Positions 35,636 to 45,949 are shown, numbered from the stretch's first letter. The stretch is DNA of 64,000 nucleotides from Sternotherus odoratus (GCA_032164245.1 JAVMKO010000009.1:77199212-77263211), one strand, 5' to 3'. The notes: generated by a model from the letters alone, not told the origin. Numbers and translations: made by a program.

Positions 35636-36390
35636 TGTGGCGGGGTGACCACCCGCCCCCTACCAGAAGGGGCTTGGGAAAGCCCCTTAAGGGGTTTGAA
35701 AGCCCAGGAAGGGGGTTTGAAGCTGGGAGCCAGCAGGCTTTTCAGGCCTGATTGGGCATGAGGCCCAGCTGGGCGGCCACGCCCCAAACACTCCCAGCCA
35801 GGATATAAGGGCTGGGAGGCAGAGAGGGAGAGAACAGTCTTCCTCTGCATCTAGAGAGAGGCAGTCTCCTCTGCATTCAGAGGGAGACAGGCCTAGGTGC
35901 AGGAGCTGAGCCAGGTACCTGGGTTAGGGCAGAGCTGGGGCAGGGCAGAAGGAGCTGGGTGGGCTCTAGCCACGAGCCCCAGGCCTCCGGGCCTGATACA
36001 AGGCCCGACCCACGAGTACCAGGGTTGCAGGGAGCAGCCCAGGGCTGGAGATAGCAGCAGCAGGCCAACCCTCCTTGCCTGTGATGAGAAGCCATGATAC
36101 TGCAGTCTGCCCCAGTGAGCGGGGGCAAGTGGTGACTGACAGTGGCACACTCTGAGGCAAGGTGGGGATAGGGGGTAGAGGGTTCCCCTGGGGAGGGGAG
36201 ACCCTCACACCAAAGGGGGTACTGCAGGGGTGCAGCACCCACAGTTGGAGGGCACCAGGGTCCGGGAGGGACACGGGGCCAGCAAAGGAGCGCGGCATCC
36301 ACCTGCGGAGGGCGCTCTGGACGCTGAAGGAGCTGATTCCCCAGATGACCAGCGGGAGGCGCCGCGGGGGTGAGTGGTGACCCCGTTACA
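35636..36390 (+). mobile_element. Solo LTR, GC-rich family, copy 2
   Basis: A 755-bp LTR from TGTGGCGGGGTGACC to GTTACA with a perfect 5-bp duplication ATCCC (35631-35635 and 36391-36395). The TATA box TATAAG is at 35804-35809. Compared with 24026-24797 it has extra short internal duplications (GGGGTTTGAA region near 35690-35720; CAGTCTNCCTCTGCAT near 35837 and 35863) but fewer VNTR units. Separate duplications show two independent insertions, not the two ends of one provirus. Confidence 0.92.
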
Positions 36391-36519
36391 ATCCCTAAAT
36401 AGTCAGTTGCATTACTGACTGGCAAATCACTTTAAAGCAGCAAGAATAGGGCCCAATCTTTCTCCCTATTTATTGATATAGGAGTTGGGAGAGTTTTTTT
36501 TAAATATATGACACTCAAG

Positions 36520-36790
36520 ATATGTCTACACTAGAGCTGGAAGGTGTACATTCCAGCTCCAGGAGACATACCCACACTAGCTCTGATTGAGTTAGCGCAC
36601 TAAAAATAGCAGTGTAGCCACGGCAGGTAGGGCTACCTCTCCTGAGTCCGATCCTGTCTGAGACCATTGGTACGCAATTGGGGCGGTTCGCGTCTCTGCC
36701 CCTATGCTCCATATTTAGTGCACTAGCATGATCAGAGCTAGTATTCTGCTCAGGCTGAAAATTACACCTCCAAATGTAGACATACTGTAA
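36520..36790. mobile_element. MITE with TATGTCTACA termini
   Basis: The left terminus ATATGTCTACACTAGAGCTGG and the right terminus (opposite strand) AGTATGTCTACATTTGGAGG share about 10-12 bp. ACTAGCTCTGATTGAGTTAG and AGCATGATCAGAGCTAGTATT form an internal inverted pair. No clear duplication, so the borders are approximate. Confidence 0.6.
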
Positions 36791-36824
36791 CTTGTATTTA
36801 CAATGGGTGTTTATACACCTAGAT

Positions 36825-36946
36825 AGAGTGACCAGATGTCCTGATTTTATAGAGACAATCCCGATTTTGGGGTGTTTTTCTTATATGGGCTCCTATTACT
36901 CTCCGTGCCCTGTCCCTATTGTTCACATTTGCTGTCTGGTCACTCT
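36825..36946. mobile_element. 122-bp MITE, second copy of the 9784 family
   Basis: TIR AGAGTGACCAGA is mirrored by TCTGGTCACTCT. Internal CTTATATGGGCTCCTATTAC is the reverse complement of the matching part of 9784-9903, so the copy is inverted relative to it. The flanks ACACCTAGAT and ACAACTAGCA match at 7 of 10 positions, a decayed 10-bp duplication. Confidence 0.85.
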
Positions 36947-36949
36947 ACA

Positions 36950-38060
36950 ACTAGCACTACAATATCTAGGCACATCGGCTTCCTTTTCATGTTACACATT
37001 TCCTTACCTTGAAAATCTGAAAACAAATTTGGAAGGTGACTTGATGACAGCAAGTTAACCCTTTACTGGGGAATGTTGTACTGAGACCAAGAGCTTGGAG
37101 TGGATGGGAAACAGGGGGGGAATAAAAGGCCTGGGAGACTGGATATGGGCAAAACTGAGAGATGAAGTAAAATGGGGTGTAAGTCACACATCAGTGAGTG
37201 GGTCCTGACTTATAAGTTGTGCAGCTCCATTGATTAGCATCAGCTGCTGAGGCAGCTGCTATTGGTGAACGCTTATTGGGAACTGGCTGCTAAGGGCAAT
37301 GGAAGAAAGAAAGACACATGAATGAACCTGGGTTAAAAACCCAAATCAGACTGAAGTACAAATGCCACTTCGCACCCTGCTAAATGTAAAGAGAAAAAGT
37401 GGCATGAAAGGGGTAACGTTTATTTTCTTCAAGGACTTGTTGGAAATATAACACACTGTCTTTATAATGTACTAGTAATTTGTACACAGTGTGAAAGATC
37501 AAGAGCAGACAGCAGTATCACTATATTTAGCGATAATGGTGCTTTTCTTTCTTAAGGCTTGATATAAACTTTGATTACATAGCATTTCTTTAATTTGCTG
37601 CTATTCAAGAAAACCCTTCAAGCACCATGGCAAGCAATGCCTCTCTTTTACATTTGCATTTTTTAATTTGCATTTTTTAATTTCCCAGACTACTGCTCCA
37701 CACCTACATAGGCATCCCCTGTGGGAGGGAAGAGACTATTTTTCAGTATGAATGATACTGTTCCTTGTCTGAAAGAGCTGTAGTTATTAATTCCAGGGAT
37801 TTACAAAAATCACTTTGCTACTGTATCACTTAAATGTGTGTGGGTTTTTCCTCTACAGCATTAGATACCAATCTATTGCCCCAGTGGTACCCATTTGAAA
37901 TGAGGTAGCTAAGCAAAAAGTTCAGACTGATCAGATGACTTTTTCAGACAATTGGCTATAATTCTCAGGAGCCAAATCTTGCATTCCTTGCATACCCCAA
38001 CATGTCATTGGCTTCAATGAGAGGCAGGGACCTTTAATGGAAGAGTAGGTCCTCAGAAAT
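36950..38060. other. No recognisable gene
   Basis: Non-coding. A 16-bp phrase (TTTGCATTTTTTAATT) is tandemly repeated near 37652-37682. A half palindrome around GGCTTCAATGAGAGG lies near 38010. Confidence 0.4.
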
Positions 38061-38066
38061 CATTAC

Positions 38067-38166
38067 TATTATTATTTGATATTTTTACAGTGCCCCAAAG
38101 CGTGCAAGGCTTTCACAGAACATAAAAGAAAAGGTCCCTGTCCCCAAAAGCTTACACTCTAAATTC
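38067..38166 (-). mobile_element. MIR-like SINE 3' fragment
   Basis: TATTTTTACAGTGCCCCAAAGC and GGTCCCTGTCCCCAAAAGCTTACACTCTAA correspond on the minus strand to the conserved tail of reptile MIR-type SINEs (recalled). Confidence 0.6.
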
Positions 38167-38679
38167 TAGAAATGACAGAAGTGAAAGTAACAAACAGAAA
38201 TTGAGGGAAGGGACAGAGCAGAAGAAGGGTTATAATTAGATCAGATGGTTTGTTATACTTTAATCTCGCTTCCCATAGTTGATATGACAGAAGGGACTCG
38301 GAAAAAGGGAGTGTTGGAAAACAGGTGGAAAGTGTGTTCTCTCTTTGAAGCAGGTGGGAGAGGGAAGTAAAAGAGTCAATGAGGCTACGAGCATCAGTGA
38401 TAGAACAGAGGGGAAGGGTGAGGGAGGAAGAATGGAAAAAGATCATATGATCGCTGTCAGCCATATTTCAAATGAGTTCATATCCCTGTGTGTGGCACCA
38501 CTTTTAGGGAAAGCTGTCTCCTACATTTTCAGCATGATCTCATGAGATGCTACAGAGACTTCTGGGACCTCAATACCCATTCAATCCCACCCCCACAACT
38601 GCTCATTGATTCAAAAGCTCCCTCATGTTAGACCCAAATTCACATTGTTCCCACACAAATGTAGGATTGGATCTAATTT

Positions 38680-39731
38680 AGGGTTGCCGATTTTCTAACT
38701 GCACAAAACTGAACACCCTAGCCCTGCCCCCTCCCCGAGGCTCCTCCCCACTCATTATATTCCCCCTCCCTCTGTGGCTCGCTCTCCCCCACCCTCACTC
38801 ACTTTAACTGGTCTGGGGCAGGGGGTTGGGATGTGGGAGGGGGTGAGGGCTCTAAGTGGGAGTGCAGGTTCTGGGGTGGGGCCAGAAATGAGGGGTTCAG
38901 GGTGAGGAAAGGGGTGAGGGCTCTGGCAGTGAGTTCAGGCTCTAGGGCGGGGATGAGGGGGTTGGGGTACAGTAGGGGACTAGGCTGGGAGATGGGACCG
39001 AGGGATTCGGAATGTAGTGGGGGGGTGCTGCAGGTTGAGGCAGAGGGTTGGGGTGCAGGAGGGGATACGGGCTCTGGGCTGGGGGTGCTGGCTCTGGGGT
39101 GGGGCTGTGAATAGGGGGTTCAGGGTGTCAGAGGGGGCTCTAGGCTGGTGCAGAGGGTTGGGGTGCAGGGAGGTGAGGACTCTGGCTGGGGTCCAGACTC
39201 TGGGGTGGGACTGGTGGTGAAGAGTTTGGGGTGCAGGAGGGGGCTCCAGGTTTGGGGGAGTTCAGAGCTGGGGCTTGGGGCTGGGCTTACCTCAGGCAGC
39301 TCCCAGTTAGTGGCACATTGGGGCTAAGGCAGGCTCTCTGCATGTCCTGATTCCATGCTACACCTCAGAAGCAGCCAGCAGGTCTGGCTCCTAGGATGGG
39401 GGGCGGGGGAGAGGAGGCTCCGCGTGCTGCTCTCCCCCCACAGGCACTGCCCTCCAGCTCCCATTGGCCAGGAATCACAGCCAGTGGGAATGTGGAGCCG
39501 GTACTCAGGGTGGGGGGCAGTGCGTGGAGCCCCACCCTTACCCCCGCCTAGGAGCAGGACCTGCTGACCACTTATGGGTGCAATGTCCTGCAATAACAGG
39601 TAAGGACTAGCCTGCCTTAGACCCACAGCACTGCTGACTGGAGTCTTAACAGCCCAGTCAGCGGTGCTGACCCGGAGCCACCAGGGTCCCTTGTCAACGG
39701 TGCTTTCCAATTGAAAACCAGATGCCTGACA
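38680..39731. mobile_element. GC-rich repetitive element, probable DNA transposon
   Basis: Starts at AGGGTTGCCGATTTTCTAAC, where composition changes abruptly, and ends near TTCCAATTGAAAACCAGATG. It contains a G-rich irregular minisatellite (38812-39290) and an inverted pair around 39430-39540 (CTCCAGCTCCCATTGGCC and TGTGGAGCCGGTACTCAGGG region). I recognise it as a common dispersed element in turtle genomes, but its superfamily and exact ends are uncertain. Confidence 0.55.
38815..38849 (+). other. Predicted G-quadruplex motif
   Basis: Six runs of three or more G separated by loops of 1-4 nt within 35 bp on the + strand, satisfying the standard G3+N1-7 pattern. It is part of the G-rich minisatellite in the surrounding element. 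Confidence 0.75.
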
Positions 39732-40254
39732 ATAATTGGATCTGCAAGCATGGATTCTTACCCCCAGGCAGAATTCCAGTGAAGATAATGAATCCCCTGA
39801 ATAAGCACAGGGGTCTATCTTGGCAGATCCAATTTCAATATCCGGGTTTTGGTGTTATCTAATTTTTAATTGTTATTTATTTACATAACAAATGCTGAAT
39901 CATGAAAGAGAACAAATCCTTAATTAATATTGTAACCGGTCTGAAAAGTGGGAACAGATGTCTGAAAACTTGCATGTCAGCTTCTCTTCAGTGGAGGGGA
40001 AATCAGTGACACAGAGTCTAGGTATATTCTAGATGTAACTTATTTTATTTACACATGTACACTGGCCTGGAACAGAGGTGGTCACAAATAGCATGCAGGG
40101 CAATCCTTTTTCTCAGGAATCACAGACCAACACCAATGGCTAATTCCCAACGCAAAATTCTGCAAAATTCTTTGACTCCAATCAAAGATCAAGGTAGACA
40201 ACAAACTCTCCTGCTGTTCCTATAACTCCAGTACCTAAAAGCCCACATAACAAA

Positions 40255-40625
40255 ATTAACAACACTAACAGTGATAGGTTTGAATGGGAGAGGCTGGGTC
40301 ATTACACAAATTGAATCTATTTCCCCATGTTAAGTATCCTCAAACCTTCTTGTCAACTGTCTGATATGAGCCATTTTGATTATCACTACAAAAGTTTTTT
40401 TTCTCCTGCTGACAACTGCTCATCTTAATTAAATAGCCTCTTAGAATTGGTATGGCAACTTCCACCTTTTCATGTTCTCCGTATGTAGATACATATCTTC
40501 CTGCTATATGTTCCATTCTATCTATCTGATGAAGTGGGCTGTAGCCTACGAAAGCTTATGCTTAAATAAATGTGTTAGTCTAGAAGGTGCCACAAGTACT
40601 CCTGTTCTTTTTGCGGATACAGTGG
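40255..40625 (+). mobile_element. Penelope-like element fragment
   Basis: Contains a hammerhead-type core (40526-40563) followed by GTTAGTCTAGAAGGTGCCAC. The same downstream phrase, in inverted orientation, occurs in the nested insertion at 43589-43720. The stretch upstream of the core (about 40275-40520) has wording I recall from full-length turtle copies. No RT or GIY-YIG coding sequence is present. The right end is altered by a 21-bp tandem duplication (40620-40654). Confidence 0.72.
40526..40563 (+). ncRNA. Hammerhead ribozyme-like motif
   Basis: The conserved box CTGATGA (40526-40532) is followed by stem II GTGGG/CCTAC (40534-40538 with 40545-40549, one G-U wobble) and a 6-nt loop. Next comes GAAA (40550-40553) and a minimal stem III AGC-TTAT-GCT, ending at the cleavage-site position (T, 40563). 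This is the minimal type I layout known from Penelope-like retroelements. Stem I is weak here, so activity as a monomer is doubtful. Confidence 0.72.
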
Positions 40626-40999
40626 TAGAGACTCTGAAACCAGTGGTAGAGACTGTCTTCCCAAGACTGAAAATTTGCTCACATAGTAAGAAAATAACTT
40701 GGAAGGCTAGGTGTAATGGTACCAACTGCTAGCATCTGCCATAATAATCCTTGTTAGTCTTTCCCCATCTTATGTCCCTTTCTTAGACCTTGACTGGGGT
40801 ACTGCATCAAAGGGACAGAGTAATAATATCATTTCAGGGGAAAGAAAAAGTACACAGTACACAATCTTCCAATCATATGACTGAACAATAACATTAACTG
40901 GCAAGATACAGTACATGGGAAAGATACCCTGTCATAGAATATGGCAAACATACCGACAGGAGCTTTTACTCAGGTGTGACATAGGATAATACTTCATAC

Positions 41000-41170
41000 T
41001 CGCAGAGTAGCTATCATTCAAAGTGCTTTATGCACATTCATTAAATCACGCAACATACTTTACGCACATGGATAAGCTGAGGCACAGAGTTGCTACATAG
41101 TGGAGCACAAATCACACAGATGGTAAGTAGCAAAGCTAGAAATAAACCAGAAATCCTGGTTCTCAGGGTA
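41000..41170 (-). mobile_element. MIR/CORE-type SINE, antisense
   Basis: Read on the minus strand, the ATGTGCGTAAAGTATGTTGCG and CTTACCATCTGTGTGATTTG blocks match the core and mid-section of MIR-like SINEs. The + strand shows GGATAAGCTGAGGCACAGAG, the reverse of the CTCTGTGCCTCAGCTTATCC hallmark. Confidence 0.78.
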
Positions 41171-41214
41171 AAGAAAAAAAATCTATTTTAATGTAACTTC
41201 CTTCGGCATCTTCT

Positions 41215-41335
41215 AACATGTCTACTGTAGTTTGTAAGCTCCGCAGAGCAGGGACTGTCTCATTTAATATTGCACTGAGTGCCTTGGCAGTTCTTACATA
41301 TTTAAATAAATAATATCAATTATAATCCCAGTCCC
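41215..41335 (+). mobile_element. MIR-like SINE 3' tail fragment
   Basis: TTTGTAAGCTCCGCAGAGCAGGGACTGTCTC followed by TATTGCACTGAGTGCCTTGG and an AAATAAATAAT tail. This is the recurrent GTAAGCTC...CAGGGACTGTCT signature of amniote MIR-type tails. Confidence 0.72.
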
Positions 41336-42733
41336 CTGTTCTAACCACTAAACCTATTGAAATGTTAAGCTTCACATGAAACTGAAAGCTGGAGAGATAA
41401 TTCTTAAACTGAGTTTTAAGTGTTAAGCTGCATTATCTCACTGCTACTAATTAATATGTAATCATAATAATCAAGACGAATAATAATGCTGCTAATAAGG
41501 ATTTAATCCTACAGATCATTTTTTATTTAAGCACTTTGATTATAATGATTCTTTATTCTTACAGTGCACTTTTCATACTAGCAATCCCAAGTACCATGAC
41601 AATGATGGAAGTGAAAGAAACCAGAGATACATAAAATAGCAAGTTTACGATACTGTCAGTGTGCTGATCTTCTTAAATAAATATTACCCCAAAATGGAGT
41701 TGTAAAAGAGATTTCCCAATAAGAATCTGGGGCCGTGTAAACAGGGGTGGATTGGACTGCATGTCAAGCCATTTCAGTTGTCAATCCGGTAAATAAAATA
41801 ATAATAAATAATACTTAGCACCTACAGAGTGCTTTGTGGGCCAAATTCTCAGCTGGTGTAAATGGGTGAAGCTCTATTAGATCTTGAATTGCTATCCAAA
41901 ATTAAATAAATATCTGATATGACTTGTCCATGGTGACTACAATCTGCATTAGGAGGGGGTTCGATACTGTCAGTGATGGTGGAAAAATCTAAACTAGAGG
42001 GATTACACAGGTTAAATGAGATCTTTCTTGTCTGTAACACCTAGGATTTAAGTTCAGATGCTCCCTCTCGTGATTAATCCAAAGGCTACAGTATGACCCA
42101 AGTTAATTTTCATTGACATTCCTACTGAGCCAATAGGAGGAGGAATTCATCTGGTTCAAAAGAACCGCCATTAAGAAAGAAATTAAACTGAAAGTGTCCT
42201 AGGGGAATCAGGTATTACCATGGGGAGAATAATTTTCTCATTAACATAATCCCTCTACCTTGTTCATATCCTGCACAGATCATTTCAATGGTGTGGTTTT
42301 ATTGCGACACCAGAAGGAAATATGTCTGGAGAAATATGTTACGTGAGAGGGGAGAGGTCCTTAAACTGAGTTTTGCTGGAGATTTAGATATATATGGCAA
42401 TGAGCTACAGTTTTGGGAGGACTTGTGTGGTAATCCACATCTGAGGTTTCGGAGGAATTCATTGGACGAACTGCTCAGGCAAAAGAATTCATGTCAGGGG
42501 AACTTCTCCTTACAGTTCTGGTTTTTTGCTTACACTGTTTGTTCCTAAAGCTGGTTGTTTGAGTGGTTTGGAAAATGATTAAGTATAGAATCATAGGGTT
42601 AGAAGGGACTGCAAGGGTCATCTAGTCTAACCCCCTAGAAATTTGCAGAATTTGTTGGATCTAAATGATCCAAGACAGACGGCTATCCAGCCTCCTTTTG
42701 AAAACCTCCCATGAAGAAGTTTCCACCACCTCT

Positions 42734-42943
42734 CTAGACAATCTGTTCCATTGTCCTGCTGCTGTTACAGTTTAGGAAGTTTTTCTTGTGGTTTAATCTA
42801 AATCTGTTATGCTGTAGTTTGAGCCCACTGCCTCTTGTCCTGCCGTCTGTAGCAAGAGAGAACAACTTTTCTCTACCTTTTTTATGGCAGCCTTTCAAGT
42901 ATCTGATGACTATCATATCCCCCCTTAATCTCCTCTTTCCCAA
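42734..42943 (-). pseudogene. CR1 ORF2 C-terminal remnant
   Basis: Encodes KRRLRGDMIVIRYLKGCHKK and then a segment with FSLATDGRTRGSGLKL, the conserved C-terminal region of CR1 ORF2 (typical form EKRRLRGDLI...YLKG). It lies downstream of the 43003-43185 block on the minus strand, in a shifted frame. Confidence 0.88.
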
Positions 42944-43002
42944 ACTACATACACCCTTTGTTCATATGGCTTGCATTCCATCCCTTTGATCATCTTTGGC
43001 GT

Positions 43003-43185
43003 TCACCTCTGGATTCTTTCTAGTTTCTCTACATCCTTTCTATACGTTGGTGACCAAAATTGGACACAGTACTCCAGCTGAGGCCTAACCAGTGCCAAGT
43101 AGAGCAGTGCTGTCACCTCCCGTGACTTGCATGTTATGCCTCTATTAATGCAACCTAAAACTGCATTTGCCCTTTTCTTTGACAA
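43003..43185 (-). pseudogene. CR1 ORF2 post-RT remnant
   Basis: Contains VLGCINRGITCKSREV followed by LYLALVRPQLEYCVQFWSP and LERIQR. This is the strongly conserved CR1 segment (LGCI...REV...LVRPxLEYCVQFW.P...LERVQR) between the RT domain and the C-terminus. It is an isolated block between stops. Confidence 0.93.
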
Positions 43186-43420
43186 CAGAATCGCATTGCT
43201 GACTCATGCTGAGGTTGTGATCCACCACAATTCCCAGATCCTTCCCAGCAGTGCTGCTACCAAGCCAGGTTTCCCACATTCTGTTTTTATTCATCTGTTT
43301 TTCCCCCTAAGTGTAGCACCTTAAATTTGACTTTGTTGAATTTCATTTTGGTGCCTATAGTCCAGTTCATCAAGATCCCTCTGAATTTTAGCTCTTTCCT
43401 CCAAAGTACTGGTAACCCTC

Positions 43421-43588
43421 CTAGCTTGTGTCATCTGCAAACTGGATCAGTATGCTTTCTATACCTACTTCCAGGTTATTAATGAAGATGTTAAATAACA
43501 CCAGACCCAGAACAGATCCCTCTGTAACCCCACTGGAGACCCCCATCCAACCCAACATCATTCCATAAATAGCTACTCTTTGTTTGTG
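43421..43588 (-). pseudogene. CR1 ORF2 RT catalytic-core remnant
   Basis: Encodes GVTEGSVLGLVLFNIFINNL and then IQFADDTS, which carry the G(S)VLGPxLFNIFINDL motif and the catalytic FADD of CR1 reverse transcriptase. A stop follows immediately. Upstream, the frame runs into the inserted Penelope-like segment at 43589. Confidence 0.92.
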
Positions 43589-43720
43589 AAGAATCAGAGC
43601 GGTAGCCGTGTTAGTCTGGAATTGCAGAAGTGACAAAGAGTCCTGTGGCACCTTAAAGACTAACTGAAGTATTGAAGCATAAGCTTTCGTGGGCTAATAC
43701 CCACTTCGTCGGGTGCATGC
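43589..43720 (-). mobile_element. Penelope-like fragment nested in CR1
   Basis: A 132-bp insertion flanked by a perfect 11-bp duplication CTTTGTTTGTG at 43578-43588 and 43721-43731. On the minus strand it starts with a hammerhead-type core and continues with GTTAGTCTTTAAGGTGCCAC, then ends CCAGACTAACACGGCTACCG. The downstream phrase is shared with 40571-40600. It is younger than the CR1 copy it interrupts. Confidence 0.92.
43675..43712 (-). ncRNA. Degenerate hammerhead ribozyme-like motif
   Basis: Minus-strand CCGACGA replaces the consensus CTGATGA (two changes, one at an essential position), so it is presumably inactive. Stem II is a perfect 5-bp GTGGG/CCCAC with loop TATTAG. GAAA is intact and stem III AGC-TTAT-GCT is intact. 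Confidence 0.65.
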
Positions 43721-43796
43721 CTTTGTTTGTGGTTGTTTAACTGATTATGTGTCCTCTTAATGGTTGTTCTGTCGAGCCTGCATTTCTCCAGCTTAT

Positions 43797-44321
43797 TTAT
43801 TTGTCATGTGGGACTGTGTCAGGAGCCTTGCTGAAGTCCAGGAATATTAGGCCCACCACATTCCTGTCAGCCACCAAATCAGTTACCCTGTCAAAGAAGG
43901 AAATCAAACTCGCTTGGCATGATTTGTTCGTTGTAAATCCAAGCTGACTACTAGTGATCACCCCTGCATCTTTCAGCCATTCGCAAACTGAATGTTTTAT
44001 ACACTGCGTTAGTAGCTTCCCAGTTATTGAAGTCAGGCTGACTGGTCTGTAGTTTCCCAGGTCCTCCTTTCCTCCCTCTTTAAAGATGGGCACTATGTTA
44101 GCCATTCTCCAGTCTTCCAGGACCACTCCTGTCATCCATGAGTTTCTAAATATTATTGCCAGTGGCGCTGAGATTTCTTCAGCTAATCCCTTCAGTACCC
44201 TCAGGTAAATAGCATCCAGCCCTGCTGCTTTGAATTCATTCAAATTTGTCAGAAGATCTCTGACATGTTCTTTACTTATCCTGATCTGCATCCCTTCTCC
44301 TTTATTGTCTTTATTGTACAA
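43797..44321 (-). pseudogene. CR1 ORF2 N-terminal RT remnant
   Basis: A 174-codon open block carrying DWRMANIVPIFKEGGKEDLG, NYRPVSLTSITGKLL and FLDFSKAPDTVPHD, the fingers/palm motifs of CR1 RT. The usual KAFDTV phenylalanine is replaced by proline, and a premature stop follows VPHDK. The complete element would extend further 5'. Confidence 0.94.
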
Positions 44322-44344
44322 GGAGAGAGATTTTTTTTTTTAAA

Positions 44345-45095
44345 AAAAGACTCCAAGTAGCTACAGGACAGTGAAACGACACATCTGATAAAGCAGGAGC
44401 CCAGCCCATGGGCAGGGAATGTGTGTAGGTGGTAAGAAATAGCTGACATGTTTTGAATAGATACTGTGTAAACACCGTCTGAGGTTCATGGAAGGACTAA
44501 ACGGAACTAACCATCTTTTTCTGAAGGGGATGTACAATATTTAATTATGAATAAATATCAAGCGTTGCCTCCAGCAGCAGAAATCAAATCTGAACAGGCT
44601 GCGATCTTAGCAGATCTAATAGAAGCTTTTTCTGCTGCTAGTTGATCCTTCTCTAAACTAATTTGTCAACAAACAGAACAAAGGGCTGGCTGTTTCTCTG
44701 GGGACATTCATATTTTCTAACAAGAGTAAATTGGCGTTGAATGAGAATACAAAGTCATAAAATATAATCAAACTGTTACCTTGGCAAGAGTTGTGGGGAA
44801 GATACAGTAATCCACAATGTATTGCTTACTAGTTCAACACGATAAGCAGAGACAATAGAAATCTGTGGGAAATTTTGGCCTGCAAAGATTTCCTCCCCAA
44901 CACTGCTATGATTTGCAGAATATTTGGGGGCTGGGAGTGGCAGGGTGGTGAGGTTTCTATTTTGCTGGGCTGTACTTGGATTTCAGTGGTAAATATCACT
45001 GCTACAGGAGAACATTAAAAAAAAAATTGGTCCAAATTTCCGAAAGCACTCCCAAATTTTGAAGGCCAATTTGTCACTTTTGATAGCTCCTACCC
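44345..45095. other. No recognisable gene
   Basis: Non-coding AT-rich sequence with a T/A run at about 44331-44348 next to the CR1 truncation point. Confidence 0.4.
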
Positions 45096-45099
45096 TGCA

Positions 45100-45948
45100 C
45101 CAGGCTTAGTTGCTAATCCCGACTGGGCTGGAGGCAGGGGAGCAGCCAGAGCCAACCCCCCCCCCCCCCCCAGCTGCAGGAAACTCCACATACACGCATC
45201 CCCCACGCTTCCTGCCCGCATCGTTCCTCAGCTGGGGGGAGGGGTCACTGTACGAGGAGCTGCTCCCACCTCTGCTCAACCCCCATGCATCTAACACCCT
45301 AAAACCCCCCACTGAGCCCCACCCCCACCCATAGAATCCCTCCTTTGATCCCCCCACACCTTGACAAGCCTCAGCCCCTGTATCTGGAGTCCCTGTGCAT
45401 CTAGACCTCCACCGAACCCTACCCCCTGCACCTGGACCCCCACCCCACTGAGTTCCAACCATCTGAGCTCCCCACACCCTGACCTCCCTGCTGAGCCCCA
45501 ACCACTCTTACATGAACTGCCCAGCAGAGTCCCATTGCCCCTGCACTCACAACCCCCAAATGAGCCACTGTGTATCCAGATCCCCCACTGAGCCGCCTGC
45601 AGACTGCCCCACACAAAACCCTCACACCTGGATTTCCCCCCACACTTGGATTCCACTTGGCTGAGCCTGCTGCCCACACCTGGTGTGCCTGGTGGGGAGG
45701 GACAGGGCCCTGGGGTTTCTGGGGCAGGCTGGCACTTGCACGGTGTCAGGGTTGGGTGCAGCCCATGAATCCATGTCCCTGGCAGTGGCGAGGGAGCTGC
45801 GGAGGGGAGGGGAAGGGCAATCCCCACTGTCGTGATGGAGCCTCCACATTTATCCATTGATAAATAAAATGTACTGAATTTTGTAGAATTTTTAAATCTT
45901 GCGTGCAGAATTTGTATTGTTTTGCTGAAGAATTCCCTCAGGAGTAGC
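45100..45948. mobile_element. C-rich repetitive element, probable DNA transposon
   Basis: A C-rich irregular minisatellite (about 45130-45660) grades into CTGAATTTTGTAGAATTTTT and the terminus GAATTCCCTCAGGAGTA at about 45947. I recall this terminus from a common turtle DNA transposon with an ACTCCTGGGGGAATTC end. It includes a run of 16 C at about 45156-45171. The left boundary is uncertain and no duplication was found. Confidence 0.55.
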
Positions 45949-45949
45949 A

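Larger units (their letters stand above)
42585..44325 (-). mobile_element. 5'-truncated CR1 LINE, interrupted by a Penelope-like insertion
   Basis: The 3' end lies at 42585 with the CR1-typical terminal CTATGATTCTAT-type motif on the minus strand. A minus-strand RT region extends to about 44325, where the element is 5'-truncated. Removing the 132-bp nested insertion (43589-43720) restores a continuous CR1 order. The coding region is broken by stops and frameshifts. Confidence 0.93.

Noticed and set aside
24026..36390. The two solo LTRs as the two ends of one provirus
   Set aside because: Each has its own perfect 5-bp duplication, and the sequence between them holds unrelated relics rather than gag-pol-env.
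35877..36425. 182-codon minus-strand frame (and the similar frames at 24373-24883) as a protein gene
   Set aside because: They lie antisense inside the GC-rich solo LTRs. Low stop frequency is explained by high GC, and similarity between the two copies reflects LTR homology.
42585..44325. Intact CR1 reverse transcriptase
   Set aside because: Multiple stops and frameshifts, a lost KAFDTV phenylalanine, 5' truncation and a nested insertion.
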